Notes under the pieces: model-generated
Databases searched by the model: none
What the model was told of the DNA's origin: nothing
The model's input: only the letters and a program-made list of their open reading frames with translations
Assembly: GCA_964410945.1 (NCBI GenBank)
Contig: CAYPJE010000026.1
Coordinates: 1 to 44,198, forward strand
Source: CAYPJE01 sp964410945
GTDB lineage: Bacteria > Fidelibacterota > Marinisomatia > Marinisomatales > TCS56
Length of the DNA: 44,198 nucleotides
Direction: 5' to 3'
Translations under genes and position numbers: made by a program
In this document: piece after piece, positions 26,534 through 35,055 of the stretch
Layout of the letters: each line of letters begins with the position of its first letter
Numbering within the stretch: position 1 is the first letter of the stretch

Positions 26534-26579
26534 GCAAAGAAATTATACAGTACCTTCTATTCAACCTGCTTGGATTCTA

Positions 26580-26661
26580 TAAAAAAGCGCCTTCACCCGG
26601 CCGGCAAATAGCAACTCACGTAAAAACGTCTCTGCTGCTGATCGGCCAGGACCGGCCGGGT
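26580..26661 (-). terminator. Probable terminator of RND operon (minus strand)
   Basis: Arms ACCCGGCCGG (26595-26604) and CCGGCCGGGT (26652-26661) are perfectly complementary over 10 bp with a 47-base loop. On the minus strand the stem is followed by GAAGGCGC and a run of six T. The long loop is unusual. Confidence 0.55.
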
Positions 26662-26746
26662 ACGACGCAAAATATACCAGAAATACTGGTCAAGAAAATA
26701 GGCTCAATCGAGGGGGATAAGCAATACTGGAAGTAATGTCCCAAAT

Positions 26747-27538
26747 TCAGGGTTTTTCCAGATACCTAATGGTAAAATATTCATCCTTTACATTGGGATT
26801 AAATACCACATCGCTCATTGTCATAGTTGATTTACGCCCATTCTGGAAATTCACCATTTGCATTTCGCAGGCCTGAAATTTCTTATTCTCCGCATCAATC
26901 AAACGAATATCGCTGTTAATCTGCTCCTTGACCAGCTCGTCATCATAATCATGAAACAATACCCGGCGATTAATATGGTCAGCCTGACCAATCCATACCT
27001 GTTTACGGTAAAAGCCATAATCCTCAGCGATATCCTCATCCAACGGTTTCACTTCCACCACCCAGCACAATTCGCCGGAGTAATCTTCCTCGCCAATCAG
27101 CTTGTAGTTAAAATCAGTCATCGTCTCAGCCGCCAGATCGGCATTGGAAAACTCCGATCCCATAAAACTGCCGCCCTTATCCGAACTGACGATCCGCCGG
27201 GTTTTCCGCAATGAAGGCATGAATATCCACATATCGTCATCTTTATCATCATGATCAAATATCAGCATACCGGTACCTTTTACATCAGCCGGTTCCAGAA
27301 AGCGAATGATTCGCTTGGAAACATTCACATCAGGATAATCCCTGGATGCAGCCGCAATTTTCCTGGTTCGATGGTTACCCTTTTTATCATAGATTGCCAG
27401 AGTGCCGATATATTCGGTACCACTCATTGTCTGGGCATCATGGGCCAGTTTAATGATTTCTTCCCCAGTCATTTCCGTTTGAGCCGCTGTCATACTTAAT
27501 AGGATGAGAGTAATAGTAATAACCTTTATAATTCTCAT
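26747..27538 (-). CDS. LolA-like outer-membrane lipoprotein-sorting protein
   Basis: 263 residues with a signal peptide (cleavage after TAAQ, about 20). The mature part has the LolA-like pattern of the family that accompanies HAE3/MMPL transporters: RIIRFLEPADVKGTGMLIFDHDDKDDDMWIFMPSLRKTRRI, SFMGSEFSNADL, and YRKQVWIGQADHINRRVLFHDYDDELVKEQI. Such proteins are periplasmic and are believed to ferry lipids or lipoproteins between the RND pump and the outer membrane. It is the last gene of the TetR operon, 20 bp after the transporter; ribosome site AGGAG. Confidence 0.85.
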   Translation of the reverse strand: MRIIKVITITLILLSMTAAQTEMTGEEIIKLAHDAQTMSGTEYIGTLAIYDKKGNHRTRKIAAASRDYPDVNVSKRIIRFLEPADVKGTGMLIFDHDDKDDDMWIFMPSLRKTRRIVSSDKGGSFMGSEFSNADLAAETMTDFNYKLIGEEDYSGELCWVVEVKPLDEDIAEDYGFYRKQVWIGQADHINRRVLFHDYDDELVKEQINSDIRLIDAENKKFQACEMQMVNFQNGRKSTMTMSDVVFNPNVKDEYFTIRYLEKP

Positions 27539-27558
27539 TATTTACTCCTGGTTAGTAA

Positions 27559-29811
27559 TTATTTCACTTCAAGAAATTGTGGTTTCCATAGCAGGCAGAT
27601 AGCCGGAACGACCACCAGCGCCCCAACCAAACAACCCGCAATTGATACCAGCACAAGAAAACCGAAGAACTGCAAGGGAGGAAAAGTAGACAGTAGTACA
27701 ACTGCTAAACCAAGCATCACTGATACGGCATTGAAAGTGATCCCCCGGCCGGTGGTTGTCAGCGTATCAATTACGGCCTGGCGGTACTCCTGTCCATTCT
27801 TTAATTCCAGTTGATAGCGCCAGAGAAAATGAATCGTATAATCGACTCCCACTCCGATCATAATTGACGAGAGGAGGGCCGTAGCAATGTCGAGTCGGAT
27901 TCCCAGGAAACCCATCAACCCGAACAGGAGATTGATCGACATTGCCAGGGGAATTATACCGATCAGGCCAGCCGCAAAACTGCGGAACATCAATGCCAGC
28001 AGGATACCGATGACAATGATAGCCACCGACAATGAAATCACCTGACCTCTCACAACAAGATTAGACAACTCAGTGGTGACCATGCTGGTCCCACCGATTT
28101 TCCGGATCGACTTATCCCCGGCAGCCAATTCATTGAATTTATCGACCACATTTTGAATCGCTGAAGCATCGGGATTGTTGATGGTGACCGTAATGCGGGC
28201 ATTTTCATAATTGAAATCCACCAGTTTCTCAAAGTCCTCCGGATCACCGCTCATATTATATAATTCAAGATACTGGGCCACGGCCAACCTGGTGGAAGGG
28301 ATGGCATCATATCCAAGTTCATCGGGATCATTCAAGGCCCGGCTCATGGCTTTGACAACTGTCGCCAGGGAGGACACATTGCCTACATCGGGTAGTTTCT
28401 TCAATTCGCTGCCGTAATAATCCATGCGCTTCAGTATTTCCGGATCCTTTATATCCCCGGTCACCAGAATACTGATATTTTCCGATCCACCGAAATTATT
28501 ATTAATTATGTCAGCCGTCTGCCAGGTGGCATGACTTGGAGGGAAAAAATTGATAACATTGGAATCAACCTGAAAATCTTTCAACCCAACGGTAACCAAG
28601 GCAGAAATCATTATGATTATTACTATAACCATCCGGGTATGCCGTACTACAAAAGCACCGATTATCGGAAGAGTTTTCTCGATCAGGTTTTTTTCCCGGC
28701 GTCGGGCGGCAATTTCAGGATTGGGGCGTGGAAGCAATGACATCACCGCCGGCAGGAAAAACAAACTTAGGACCAGGGCGTAGGCAATCCCCGCCGCTGC
28801 CATAACACCCAGATGTTTGGCCGGGATCATGGTATGGGACAACAGCCCCAGGATACCGGCGATGGTGGTTAAACCAGTCAGGAGGATAGGGATATTCAAA
28901 CTGTCCAATATCGCCCTGATCAGATCATTTCGTGATTCAAACCCGCCTTTGGTGTTCAATTCCTGATATTTGGCCACCAGGTGGATACCGTAGTTATTAG
29001 CAATTGCAATCAGCATCACCGGTAACAAAATGGAGATAATGGTCAGATCCCACCCCAGCATTATTTGCAGACCAACGCCAAACAACACTGACATTACTAC
29101 TACCGTAAACGGCAGCAGAACCCCACGGAGTTGCCGGAATGTGATATACAGAATGATCAGTATTACAATCAGTGAGATCGGCAGTAGCATAATTGCATCG
29201 CGGGTAAAATCTCGTTGCATGGTAGTGCGTGTCTCGGGCATCCCGCCAATCAATACTTTTTCATTACCAGGATTATCATCAACAATACCCTGTACAGCGG
29301 CCATAATTTCCCGATCGTTGACACCATTGCTGAGAATCAACATTACTGCCGTCAATTTGAAGTCAGTCGATACAACGATCTCATAGGCCAGGTCATTATC
29401 CTTTAAAGCAGCGCGCACAATTTCCCGTTGCTCGGGGGTTCGTGGTATGCGTTTTATCGCCGGATCAACGATCATCATGCCATCCTCGCCACGGATTTCC
29501 TTGGTGTCGAACAGGGACATAACCTGATCGATACCTTTGGTCCGGTTAGCCTGGCGGGAAATCGACCGTACCCTTTTCAGGGTGGCTTCATTCAGAACAT
29601 CCTCGGTTTCCAGCATAATCATCAATACTTCCGACCCGCCGAAAATATCATCAATTTCTTCTGTATTTATCCGTGCCGGTATATCTTCCGGGATATAGGT
29701 GGCGAAATCCATGTTAAAAGTTGCTCTGGGTAATTGCGCACCAAAGAATAGTGTAATCAAAACTGATACTATAATGATCGGCCAGCGGTACCTGATTATT
29801 GAGTCTGTCAT
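27559..29811 (-). CDS. RND transporter, HAE3/MMPL type
   Basis: 750 residues with about twelve membrane segments in two homologous halves, each with a large periplasmic loop (residues ~40-200 and ~400-560). Tell-tale stretches are ATYIPEDIPARINTEEIDDIFGGSE in the first loop, IANNYGIHLVAKYQ and its counterpart GVGVDYTIHFLWRYQ in the fourth and tenth helices, which hold proton-relay positions. Smaller than tripartite AcrB-type pumps (~1040), it belongs to the hopanoid/lipid-type HAE3 group. Together with the LolA-like and outer-membrane partners it probably moves a lipid or hydrophobic molecule. The start is 5 bp after TetR. Confidence 0.9.
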   Translation of the reverse strand: MTDSIIRYRWPIIIVSVLITLFFGAQLPRATFNMDFATYIPEDIPARINTEEIDDIFGGSEVLMIMLETEDVLNEATLKRVRSISRQANRTKGIDQVMSLFDTKEIRGEDGMMIVDPAIKRIPRTPEQREIVRAALKDNDLAYEIVVSTDFKLTAVMLILSNGVNDREIMAAVQGIVDDNPGNEKVLIGGMPETRTTMQRDFTRDAIMLLPISLIVILIILYITFRQLRGVLLPFTVVVMSVLFGVGLQIMLGWDLTIISILLPVMLIAIANNYGIHLVAKYQELNTKGGFESRNDLIRAILDSLNIPILLTGLTTIAGILGLLSHTMIPAKHLGVMAAAGIAYALVLSLFFLPAVMSLLPRPNPEIAARRREKNLIEKTLPIIGAFVVRHTRMVIVIIIMISALVTVGLKDFQVDSNVINFFPPSHATWQTADIINNNFGGSENISILVTGDIKDPEILKRMDYYGSELKKLPDVGNVSSLATVVKAMSRALNDPDELGYDAIPSTRLAVAQYLELYNMSGDPEDFEKLVDFNYENARITVTINNPDASAIQNVVDKFNELAAGDKSIRKIGGTSMVTTELSNLVVRGQVISLSVAIIVIGILLALMFRSFAAGLIGIIPLAMSINLLFGLMGFLGIRLDIATALLSSIMIGVGVDYTIHFLWRYQLELKNGQEYRQAVIDTLTTTGRGITFNAVSVMLGLAVVLLSTFPPLQFFGFLVLVSIAGCLVGALVVVPAICLLWKPQFLEVK

Positions 29812-29816
29812 TCCAA

Positions 29817-30464
29817 TTAACCTTCTTGGATTAAAGTATGTTGCTGGGCGATTAAACCATTAACCCCATTCAGAATCATTTCAACCAGTACATCTGAATA
29901 GCGCTCATAATAGGCATCGTCAAATTCAGGCTGCTCGGAAAATTCGAGGAAATTGCAGAAAATAAAATGTGAATAAATCATCTGTATTACCACCGGACCA
30001 ACAATCTGGATTATATCAATATTTTTCTCAAAGTCCAGGCCCAGGGGATGCAGCAGTTTATTAGCCACTGCACCGATTTCCAACTGGTTCTGTTTTTTCA
30101 CCTCGTTCACTTCCGGAATATCATTATTCATCTCTGAATTCCAGACCAGCGACAAGTCATGGTTCTGTCGAATAAACTGCACGTTGGCCCGGATGAACCG
30201 TTCAAGGTTGTCTTCGAAACTGCCGTTATCTGAAATCACCTGTTCCATCATGTTTTTATAGTGCTGGAAATGTTCCCTCAAAATCTCCTGAAGTATCCCG
30301 GCCTTTCCGTTGAAATGGTATGATATCATTGACAGACTCACCCCCGCCTCCGCCGCAATCTCCCGGACGCCCACCAGGCCATATGATTTCCGGGCAAATA
30401 AACGGACAGCTGTATCAAATATTCGTTGCTTTATCCTGTGTTGATTTTCTTTCACTGTCACCAC
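29817..30464 (-). CDS. TetR-family repressor of the RND operon
   Basis: 215 residues with an N-terminal HTH (LVGVREIAAEAGVSLSMISYHFNGKAGILQEIL), typical of TetR. The C-terminal ligand domain is long and helical (IQIVGPVVIQMIYSHFIFC). The start is a GTG at 30464 (a second GTG follows at 30461). It lies inside the operon, 4 bp after the outer-membrane gene, so it likely regulates its own transcript. The 16-bp palindrome at 31814-31829 is its probable operator. Ligand may be a fatty acyl or other hydrophobic compound. Confidence 0.92.
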   Translation of the reverse strand: MVTVKENQHRIKQRIFDTAVRLFARKSYGLVGVREIAAEAGVSLSMISYHFNGKAGILQEILREHFQHYKNMMEQVISDNGSFEDNLERFIRANVQFIRQNHDLSLVWNSEMNNDIPEVNEVKKQNQLEIGAVANKLLHPLGLDFEKNIDIIQIVGPVVIQMIYSHFIFCNFLEFSEQPEFDDAYYERYSDVLVEMILNGVNGLIAQQHTLIQEG

Positions 30465-30468
30465 CGCG

Positions 30469-31791
30469 TTAAAAGGTTACTCTCAATTCACAGAAAATGG
30501 AATTATAACTGGTTTCAATCAAATCATACAGCGTATCATCATCACCATTGTAATAATTACCTCCCAGAGTCATTTCCAACCCATCAGCAGGTTGATAGAC
30601 AACCTGCGGGATAGCCATCACTTCCGCCGTGGTGATATCATACATGGCATATAATTCCAAGCTCAGCGCTTCGTACATCAACGACAGAGCCGGCCGGATA
30701 CTTATTGCCTGGCGATACTTGTGCGTCTGATTATTAAACAACCGGTTATAGTTCTCCAGTTGCGGGTATAACTGCTGCATTGGGTCGGTTGGTATTACCA
30801 GCTCATCAAAATCCGGTGTGTAGCGACCGATGTACTGGACAATCAGATTGAGATCATTCCAGATTCGATCGGCGCCAATTACAAAATGCAGATCAGAGTA
30901 GGGAATATAATAATTAAGAAGACCATCATGTTTTTTCTCGGGGACACGCCAAGCTGCTTCACCACGTAAACCCCAGTCGCCCAATCCGGTGGAGAAATCG
31001 ATACCAAATACCTGCTGGCGGTAGGCTGCTGGAATTAATGTTGTCGCTCCAGTGTTGATAACCACTGCTTCCAGCTTAATACCCGGCATTGGATTATAAC
31101 CACTCACATATGAGATCGAACCGTCAAAGGCAGGCAATTCCAAGTTTAATCTTCCGGCCAAGAGACTGTTCTCCAAACGCGAATCGGGATATTCACCGTC
31201 GCCAATTGTTACGTAACTGGGAAGATCAGCCATTTCAAAAGCCAGGACGGTAGGTGAATATTGAGGTACCCAGATTCCCTCCAGTCTGATTTCCGGCCGC
31301 AGATTTAAATAAGCCCGCACCAGATAATTGGCGCTCAGCATATCATCGGGGTCCGGTGATCTGACGGTGGTATTCTGTGGGGTAATATTATTGGTTGGAT
31401 TGATTCCGTCCGCCCGCCCCCAGGCCACTATCTGTTTTCCAAAACGAAGGTCAAATTTCCAGAGATAGGCGTTTACATAAGCTTCAACTATATCATATTC
31501 AGCCATATCCTCGCCGAACTCGTGGCCGCTGCGAAAGCGCAGCTCAGTGAATATATCGGCCAACTCGTTTGGCGTCGCCTGAAATTTCAAACAGACTTCA
31601 CCGTAACCGCTCTGGAGCTGATATTCATCTGCAGGAGTTTGGTTGACGTAGGCAGTACTACGGACAAAACCGGTAATACCCAATCCGCCTGGAGATTGCT
31701 CTGTTGCCGGTGTACTGACTGCTGAGTCAAACAGCCCCTGGGACCACAGCCCGCAGGACAACATGACTGGTATGATAATTTTTCTAAGCAT
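30469..31791 (-). CDS. DUF1302-like outer-membrane beta-barrel protein
   Basis: 440 residues from ATG 31791 with GAGA upstream; an earlier in-frame start at 31848 would overlap the promoter and operator. Signal peptide MLRKIIIPVMLSCGLWSQG. The mature chain has alternating beta strands and the stretch LRFGKQIVAWGRADGINPTNNITPQN, characteristic of DUF1302-type proteins that accompany HAE3 pumps; the C-terminus ends in F (RVTF), as outer-membrane barrels do. It is the first gene of the operon and is probably the outer-membrane exit or receiver for the transported lipid. Confidence 0.8.
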   Translation of the reverse strand: MLRKIIIPVMLSCGLWSQGLFDSAVSTPATEQSPGGLGITGFVRSTAYVNQTPADEYQLQSGYGEVCLKFQATPNELADIFTELRFRSGHEFGEDMAEYDIVEAYVNAYLWKFDLRFGKQIVAWGRADGINPTNNITPQNTTVRSPDPDDMLSANYLVRAYLNLRPEIRLEGIWVPQYSPTVLAFEMADLPSYVTIGDGEYPDSRLENSLLAGRLNLELPAFDGSISYVSGYNPMPGIKLEAVVINTGATTLIPAAYRQQVFGIDFSTGLGDWGLRGEAAWRVPEKKHDGLLNYYIPYSDLHFVIGADRIWNDLNLIVQYIGRYTPDFDELVIPTDPMQQLYPQLENYNRLFNNQTHKYRQAISIRPALSLMYEALSLELYAMYDITTAEVMAIPQVVYQPADGLEMTLGGNYYNGDDDTLYDLIETSYNSIFCELRVTF

Positions 31792-31813
31792 AGCTATTCT
31801 CACGTTAAATGCA

Positions 31814-31829
31814 TCGAACGTTCGTTCGA
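31814..31829. promoter_or_regulatory. TetR-type operator
   Basis: Perfect dyad TCGAACG-TT-CGTTCGA, 16 bp. It sits directly downstream of the -10 box of the minus-strand promoter, over the expected transcription start, so a bound repressor would block initiation. Confidence 0.75.
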
Positions 31830-31832
31830 ATT

Positions 31833-31861
31833 TATATAAGCCATTCAATCAAACCAATCAA
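31833..31861 (-). promoter_or_regulatory. Promoter of the RND operon
   Basis: On the minus strand TTGATT (31861-31856), a 17-bp spacer, then TATATA (31838-31833), a good sigma70 match. It drives the four-gene operon. Confidence 0.7.
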
Positions 31862-31904
31862 TAGATGCTATATCAAGACTTTCGAATCGTCATATACTAT
31901 TTTC

Positions 31905-31933
31905 TTGTTCAGCTTACTATTAGTAGTTAATTT
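31905..31933 (+). promoter_or_regulatory. Promoter for His-rich protein and TonB receptor
   Basis: TTGTTC at 31905, 17-bp spacer, TAATTT at 31928. It faces the opposite way to the RND promoter and is followed at once by the Fur-like box. Confidence 0.5.
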
Positions 31934-31936
31934 ACT

Positions 31937-31955
31937 ATTGAGAAAAATTCTCAAT
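31937..31955. promoter_or_regulatory. Fur/Zur-like box
   Basis: ATTGAGAAAAATTCTCAAT, an 8-3-8 perfect inverted repeat, very like Fur-family operators of the TGAGAAT...ATTCTCA type. It covers the expected transcription start and ends 4 bp before the ATG at 31960. This predicts repression by a metal-loaded Fur-family protein. Confidence 0.7.
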
Positions 31956-31959
31956 AAGT

Positions 31960-32343
31960 ATGATAAAGCAAAACCAGCGCACCCCGTTTTCAACTGGAAT
32001 GGTTATTTTTTCAACCTTCATTATTCTTTTTATCACCCTGATAACCAATGCTAATCTGCATTATCATATTATCGCTGATGGTCAAATAGTTATACATAGC
32101 CATTTCTCAAAATCCGGCAATAATTCCAACTCACAAAAAAACCCATCCGGCAACCATCACCACAATGACCAGGAGATTCTACTTTTAGCCAGTCTCTCGA
32201 CCATAGATAACGATATCACAATCAGTAACAATTATATATCTATTTTAAAATATATTGATTTACTACCCCTCTGCACAGAAAATAATCTATATAGTTATTA
32301 TTTAGACAATTCAATACGTGAGCGTGCTCCTCCAATAATCTGA
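31960..32343 (+). CDS. His-rich single-pass membrane protein, likely metal-binding
   Basis: 127 residues. A hydrophobic segment (GMVIFSTFIILFITLIT, residues ~13-30) is followed by NANLHYHIIADGQIVIHSHF, then a polar loop ending SGNHHHNDQE. Similar small proteins with HxH, 'DGQIVxHSH' and HHH clusters occur just upstream of TonB receptors in Bacteroidota, and I infer a role in binding or sensing a transition metal (Zn, Co or Cu). No clear ribosome site precedes ATG 31960, which is only 4 bp after the Fur-like box; Met14 (31999) is an alternative. The same transcript likely continues to the TonB receptor. Confidence 0.65.
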   Translation: MIKQNQRTPFSTGMVIFSTFIILFITLITNANLHYHIIADGQIVIHSHFSKSGNNSNSQKNPSGNHHHNDQEILLLASLSTIDNDITISNNYISILKYIDLLPLCTENNLYSYYLDNSIRERAPPII

Positions 32344-32356
32344 TTAACACTTAGTG

Positions 32357-32374
32357 CCTGAGTAATCAGGTTTT
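32357..32374 (+). terminator. Weak hairpin between His-rich gene and receptor
   Basis: CCTGA-GTAA-TCAGG followed by four T. The stem is only 5 bp, so at most an attenuator that lowers read-through to the receptor. Confidence 0.25.
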
Positions 32375-32448
32375 AAATACAATACAGATTACAATTATAC
32401 GACTTGTTGTTATTGTTACAGCAAGTCGCCAGCTGGAGTGCTTTACAT

Positions 32449-34752
32449 ATGAAATACTTGAAATTTTTACCCATGTTACTGTTGCTATTATTTCAGAGTG
32501 CCATGGCAAATAAACAACCCGATATACCCAATTTATTATCAACTGGAACAATTACCGGGACAATCCAGAACAAGGATAATCAGCCATTAATTGGTGCTAA
32601 CGTATTTATCTTAAACTCAACGTTGGGAACAACTACTGATAATAGCGGTCAGTTTATCATCACGAATGTTCCTACTGGCCCTACGGAATTGGTTGTTACT
32701 TACATCGGTTATCAATCCCGGCAACGTAGTATAATTATTCGCAAAGACCAAACAATAACCGCCGATTTCAGATTACAGACCGATATTCTTGAAAGCAGCA
32801 CAATAGTTGTTACCGGTACGGCTACCGAGTATCTTTATAAAGACGCTCCAGTCAAGACCGAAGTTGTTCATCGTCAGCTCATTGAACGCACCCAATCGTG
32901 CAACCTGGCCGAAGCATTATCCCTGCAAACCGGTGTTCGCGTCGAAAACAATTGCCAGAACTGCAATTTTACACAAGTTCGTATTTTAGGATTCGATGGT
33001 AAGTATTCACAGATTCTAATCGATGGTAATCCAGTGGTAAGCAGCCTGGCTGGCGTTTATGCTCTTGAGCAATTCCCCGATGAAATGATCGAGCAAATCG
33101 AGATTGTAAAAGGTGGCGGGTCAGCTTTGTACGGGGGTGGTGCTATGGCCGGCACAATTAACCTGCGTACTCGCCATCCTTTAATCAATCGCAGCAGCTT
33201 CAACTATGACACCCAGTCTTTGGATGGATCGCTAGACCAAAGACTCAGTGTGATGGCAGAAATTATTTCCGATAATGGTAAGACAGGGGCCTATGTTTTT
33301 GGTGCATCTCGAACACGTCATTATTATGATCATAACAATGACGGTTATAGTGAACTGGGTGAACTTGATCATAAATCACTGGGCGCCAATTGGTATTATC
33401 GCCCTTTAGCAACCGGTGAATTACAAGCTTCATTCCATCGCATAAGTGAAGATCGCCGTGGTGGTAATGACTTCAATGTGACACCACACGAAGCTGATAT
33501 CGCTGAAGCATTAGAACATGAGCGCTGGGGTGGTAAACTTCGCTGGAACCACCGCATTAATAATAAACTTGTGTATCAATCATTCTATTCGTTCAGCCTT
33601 TTAGACCGCGAATCCTATTACGGTGGATTGGGTGGTAATACAGCTGCAGACTCGTTGGAAGCCCTCAATTATTATGGCACCACCGATAATGAAACACATA
33701 TCGCCGGCCTGCAACTCACTTATACACTTGGAAGAAACAATATCACGGCCGGCATGCAATACTCCAGTGATCACCTGGAAGATAATTCGGTAAACGATCC
33801 GGATTACTACATTAATAGCACCTACACCAACACCGGACTATATATTCAAGATGACCTGAGCTTGTATCAAAATCGTATAGGATTGGTAGCGGGCGCTCGT
33901 ATCGATAACCATTCCGAACTTGATAAGGCTATTGTTAGTCCACGCTTCAACATTAAATATGAATTATTTCACGATCTATATTTCAGAGCGGCCTTTACTA
34001 CCGGATTTAAAGCTCCTGAAACATTCGACGAAGATTTGCACATCGAATCCCTGGGCGGTGACCAGCGTGTCGTTCGAAATGCCGATAACCTGAAACCTGA
34101 AACCAGTCAAACCTTTACCGCCGGACTGGAGTATCAGGGCTATATGGGCAAATACGCCACACTTATCGGAATTACCGGTTTTTATTCCCATCTCGAAAAT
34201 GCCTTCGCTACAGTGGAGAACAATTCAACCGATTCCGAACTGATTTTATGGGAACGTATTAACAGTTCCGGTGCACAAATTGGTGGTTTCGAGATCGACC
34301 TTGGTTTACGACCTATAAATGAATTGGAATTTCGTGCCGGTTTCACCTATAAAACCGGTAATTACGAAGAACCGGAGGAAATATTTGACGGCGTTTTCAG
34401 CGATAAAGTTTTACGCACTCCCGATCTCTATGGTTATTTCCGTAGCAGCTATACCTACAACAATAAGCTGAATTTCTTTGGCTCAGCCAAATACACCGGC
34501 ACCATGTTTGTCCCCAATGAAACTTCCAGCGAAATTGTTGAAACCTCCCAAACTTTTTATGAAATCGACGGTGGATTGACTTATACATTACCAACGGGAG
34601 GAAATTTTGTTACTGAATTATCATTAGGCATGAAAAATATTCTAAATGCCTATCAAGATGATCTACAGTCCGGCAGTGAGCGCGATCCTGCTTATTTATA
34701 CGGTCCTCAATTACCACGACGACTATATTTGGGCTTGAATTTTTCTTTTTAG
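32449..34752 (+). CDS. TonB-dependent receptor with CxxC in the plug, probably metal uptake
   Basis: 767 residues from ATG 32449 (GGAG upstream, signal MKYLKFLPMLLLLLFQSAMA). Residues ~35-115 form a carboxypeptidase-like regulatory domain (TGTIQNKDNQPLIGANVFI). The plug follows, with LAEALSLQTGVRVENNCQNC, then FDGKYSQILIDGNPVVSSLAG and EIVKGGGSALYGGGAMAGTINL. The C-terminal barrel ends RLYLGLNFSF. The NCQNC pair in the plug is seen in a group of Bacteroidota receptors and could bind a metal or form a disulfide. With the Fur-like box and His-rich protein upstream, uptake of a metal or metal chelate is likely; the substrate is not determined. Confidence 0.88.
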   Translation: MKYLKFLPMLLLLLFQSAMANKQPDIPNLLSTGTITGTIQNKDNQPLIGANVFILNSTLGTTTDNSGQFIITNVPTGPTELVVTYIGYQSRQRSIIIRKDQTITADFRLQTDILESSTIVVTGTATEYLYKDAPVKTEVVHRQLIERTQSCNLAEALSLQTGVRVENNCQNCNFTQVRILGFDGKYSQILIDGNPVVSSLAGVYALEQFPDEMIEQIEIVKGGGSALYGGGAMAGTINLRTRHPLINRSSFNYDTQSLDGSLDQRLSVMAEIISDNGKTGAYVFGASRTRHYYDHNNDGYSELGELDHKSLGANWYYRPLATGELQASFHRISEDRRGGNDFNVTPHEADIAEALEHERWGGKLRWNHRINNKLVYQSFYSFSLLDRESYYGGLGGNTAADSLEALNYYGTTDNETHIAGLQLTYTLGRNNITAGMQYSSDHLEDNSVNDPDYYINSTYTNTGLYIQDDLSLYQNRIGLVAGARIDNHSELDKAIVSPRFNIKYELFHDLYFRAAFTTGFKAPETFDEDLHIESLGGDQRVVRNADNLKPETSQTFTAGLEYQGYMGKYATLIGITGFYSHLENAFATVENNSTDSELILWERINSSGAQIGGFEIDLGLRPINELEFRAGFTYKTGNYEEPEEIFDGVFSDKVLRTPDLYGYFRSSYTYNNKLNFFGSAKYTGTMFVPNETSSEIVETSQTFYEIDGGLTYTLPTGGNFVTELSLGMKNILNAYQDDLQSGSERDPAYLYGPQLPRRLYLGLNFSF

Positions 34753-34767
34753 TTGAACACAGCAGAT

Positions 34768-34792
34768 GGGGGCAAATTGATTTTTGCCCCCC
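34768..34792 (+). terminator. Hairpin after TonB receptor
   Basis: GGGGGCAAA pairs with TTTGCCCCC around a short loop. A strict T-run is missing, so termination may be partial. Confidence 0.6.
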
Positions 34793-35055
34793 TATAAAAT
34801 ACATTTCTGATTTATACCATATTATTAACTCAATAATCTATTGCATGAGCCCTGAATGAGGTTATAAACTTTCGTCCGTTCTATGGTAGAATACACCAAT
34901 AAAACAACCTGCATCAGCATCTGGACCTGGTGGCCCGGCCGGGCCAACTGAACCTCATTGCGCCAATCGGCGCTATAATATCCCCTTAGCAAATATTAAT
35001 TCCGAACCACCGGTGTACATCCGTCGGTTCTATACTGATTAAAGGAAAATGAATA
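34793..35055. other. trpB2 upstream region, possible structured leader
   Basis: No gene seen. Complementary pairs are AATGAGGTT (34855-34863) with AACCTCATT (34951-34959), TACACC (34892) with GGTGTA (35012), a 16-bp palindrome TGGCCCGGCCGGGCCA (34931-34946), and GCGCC-AATC-GGCGC (34960-34973). These could fold as a 5' leader, but no T-box or known riboswitch signature was recognised. Confidence 0.35.

Noticed and set aside
34931..34946. 16-bp GC palindrome as a recombination site
   Set aside because: Only one copy, no integrase or flanking repeats; kept only as part of a possible leader.
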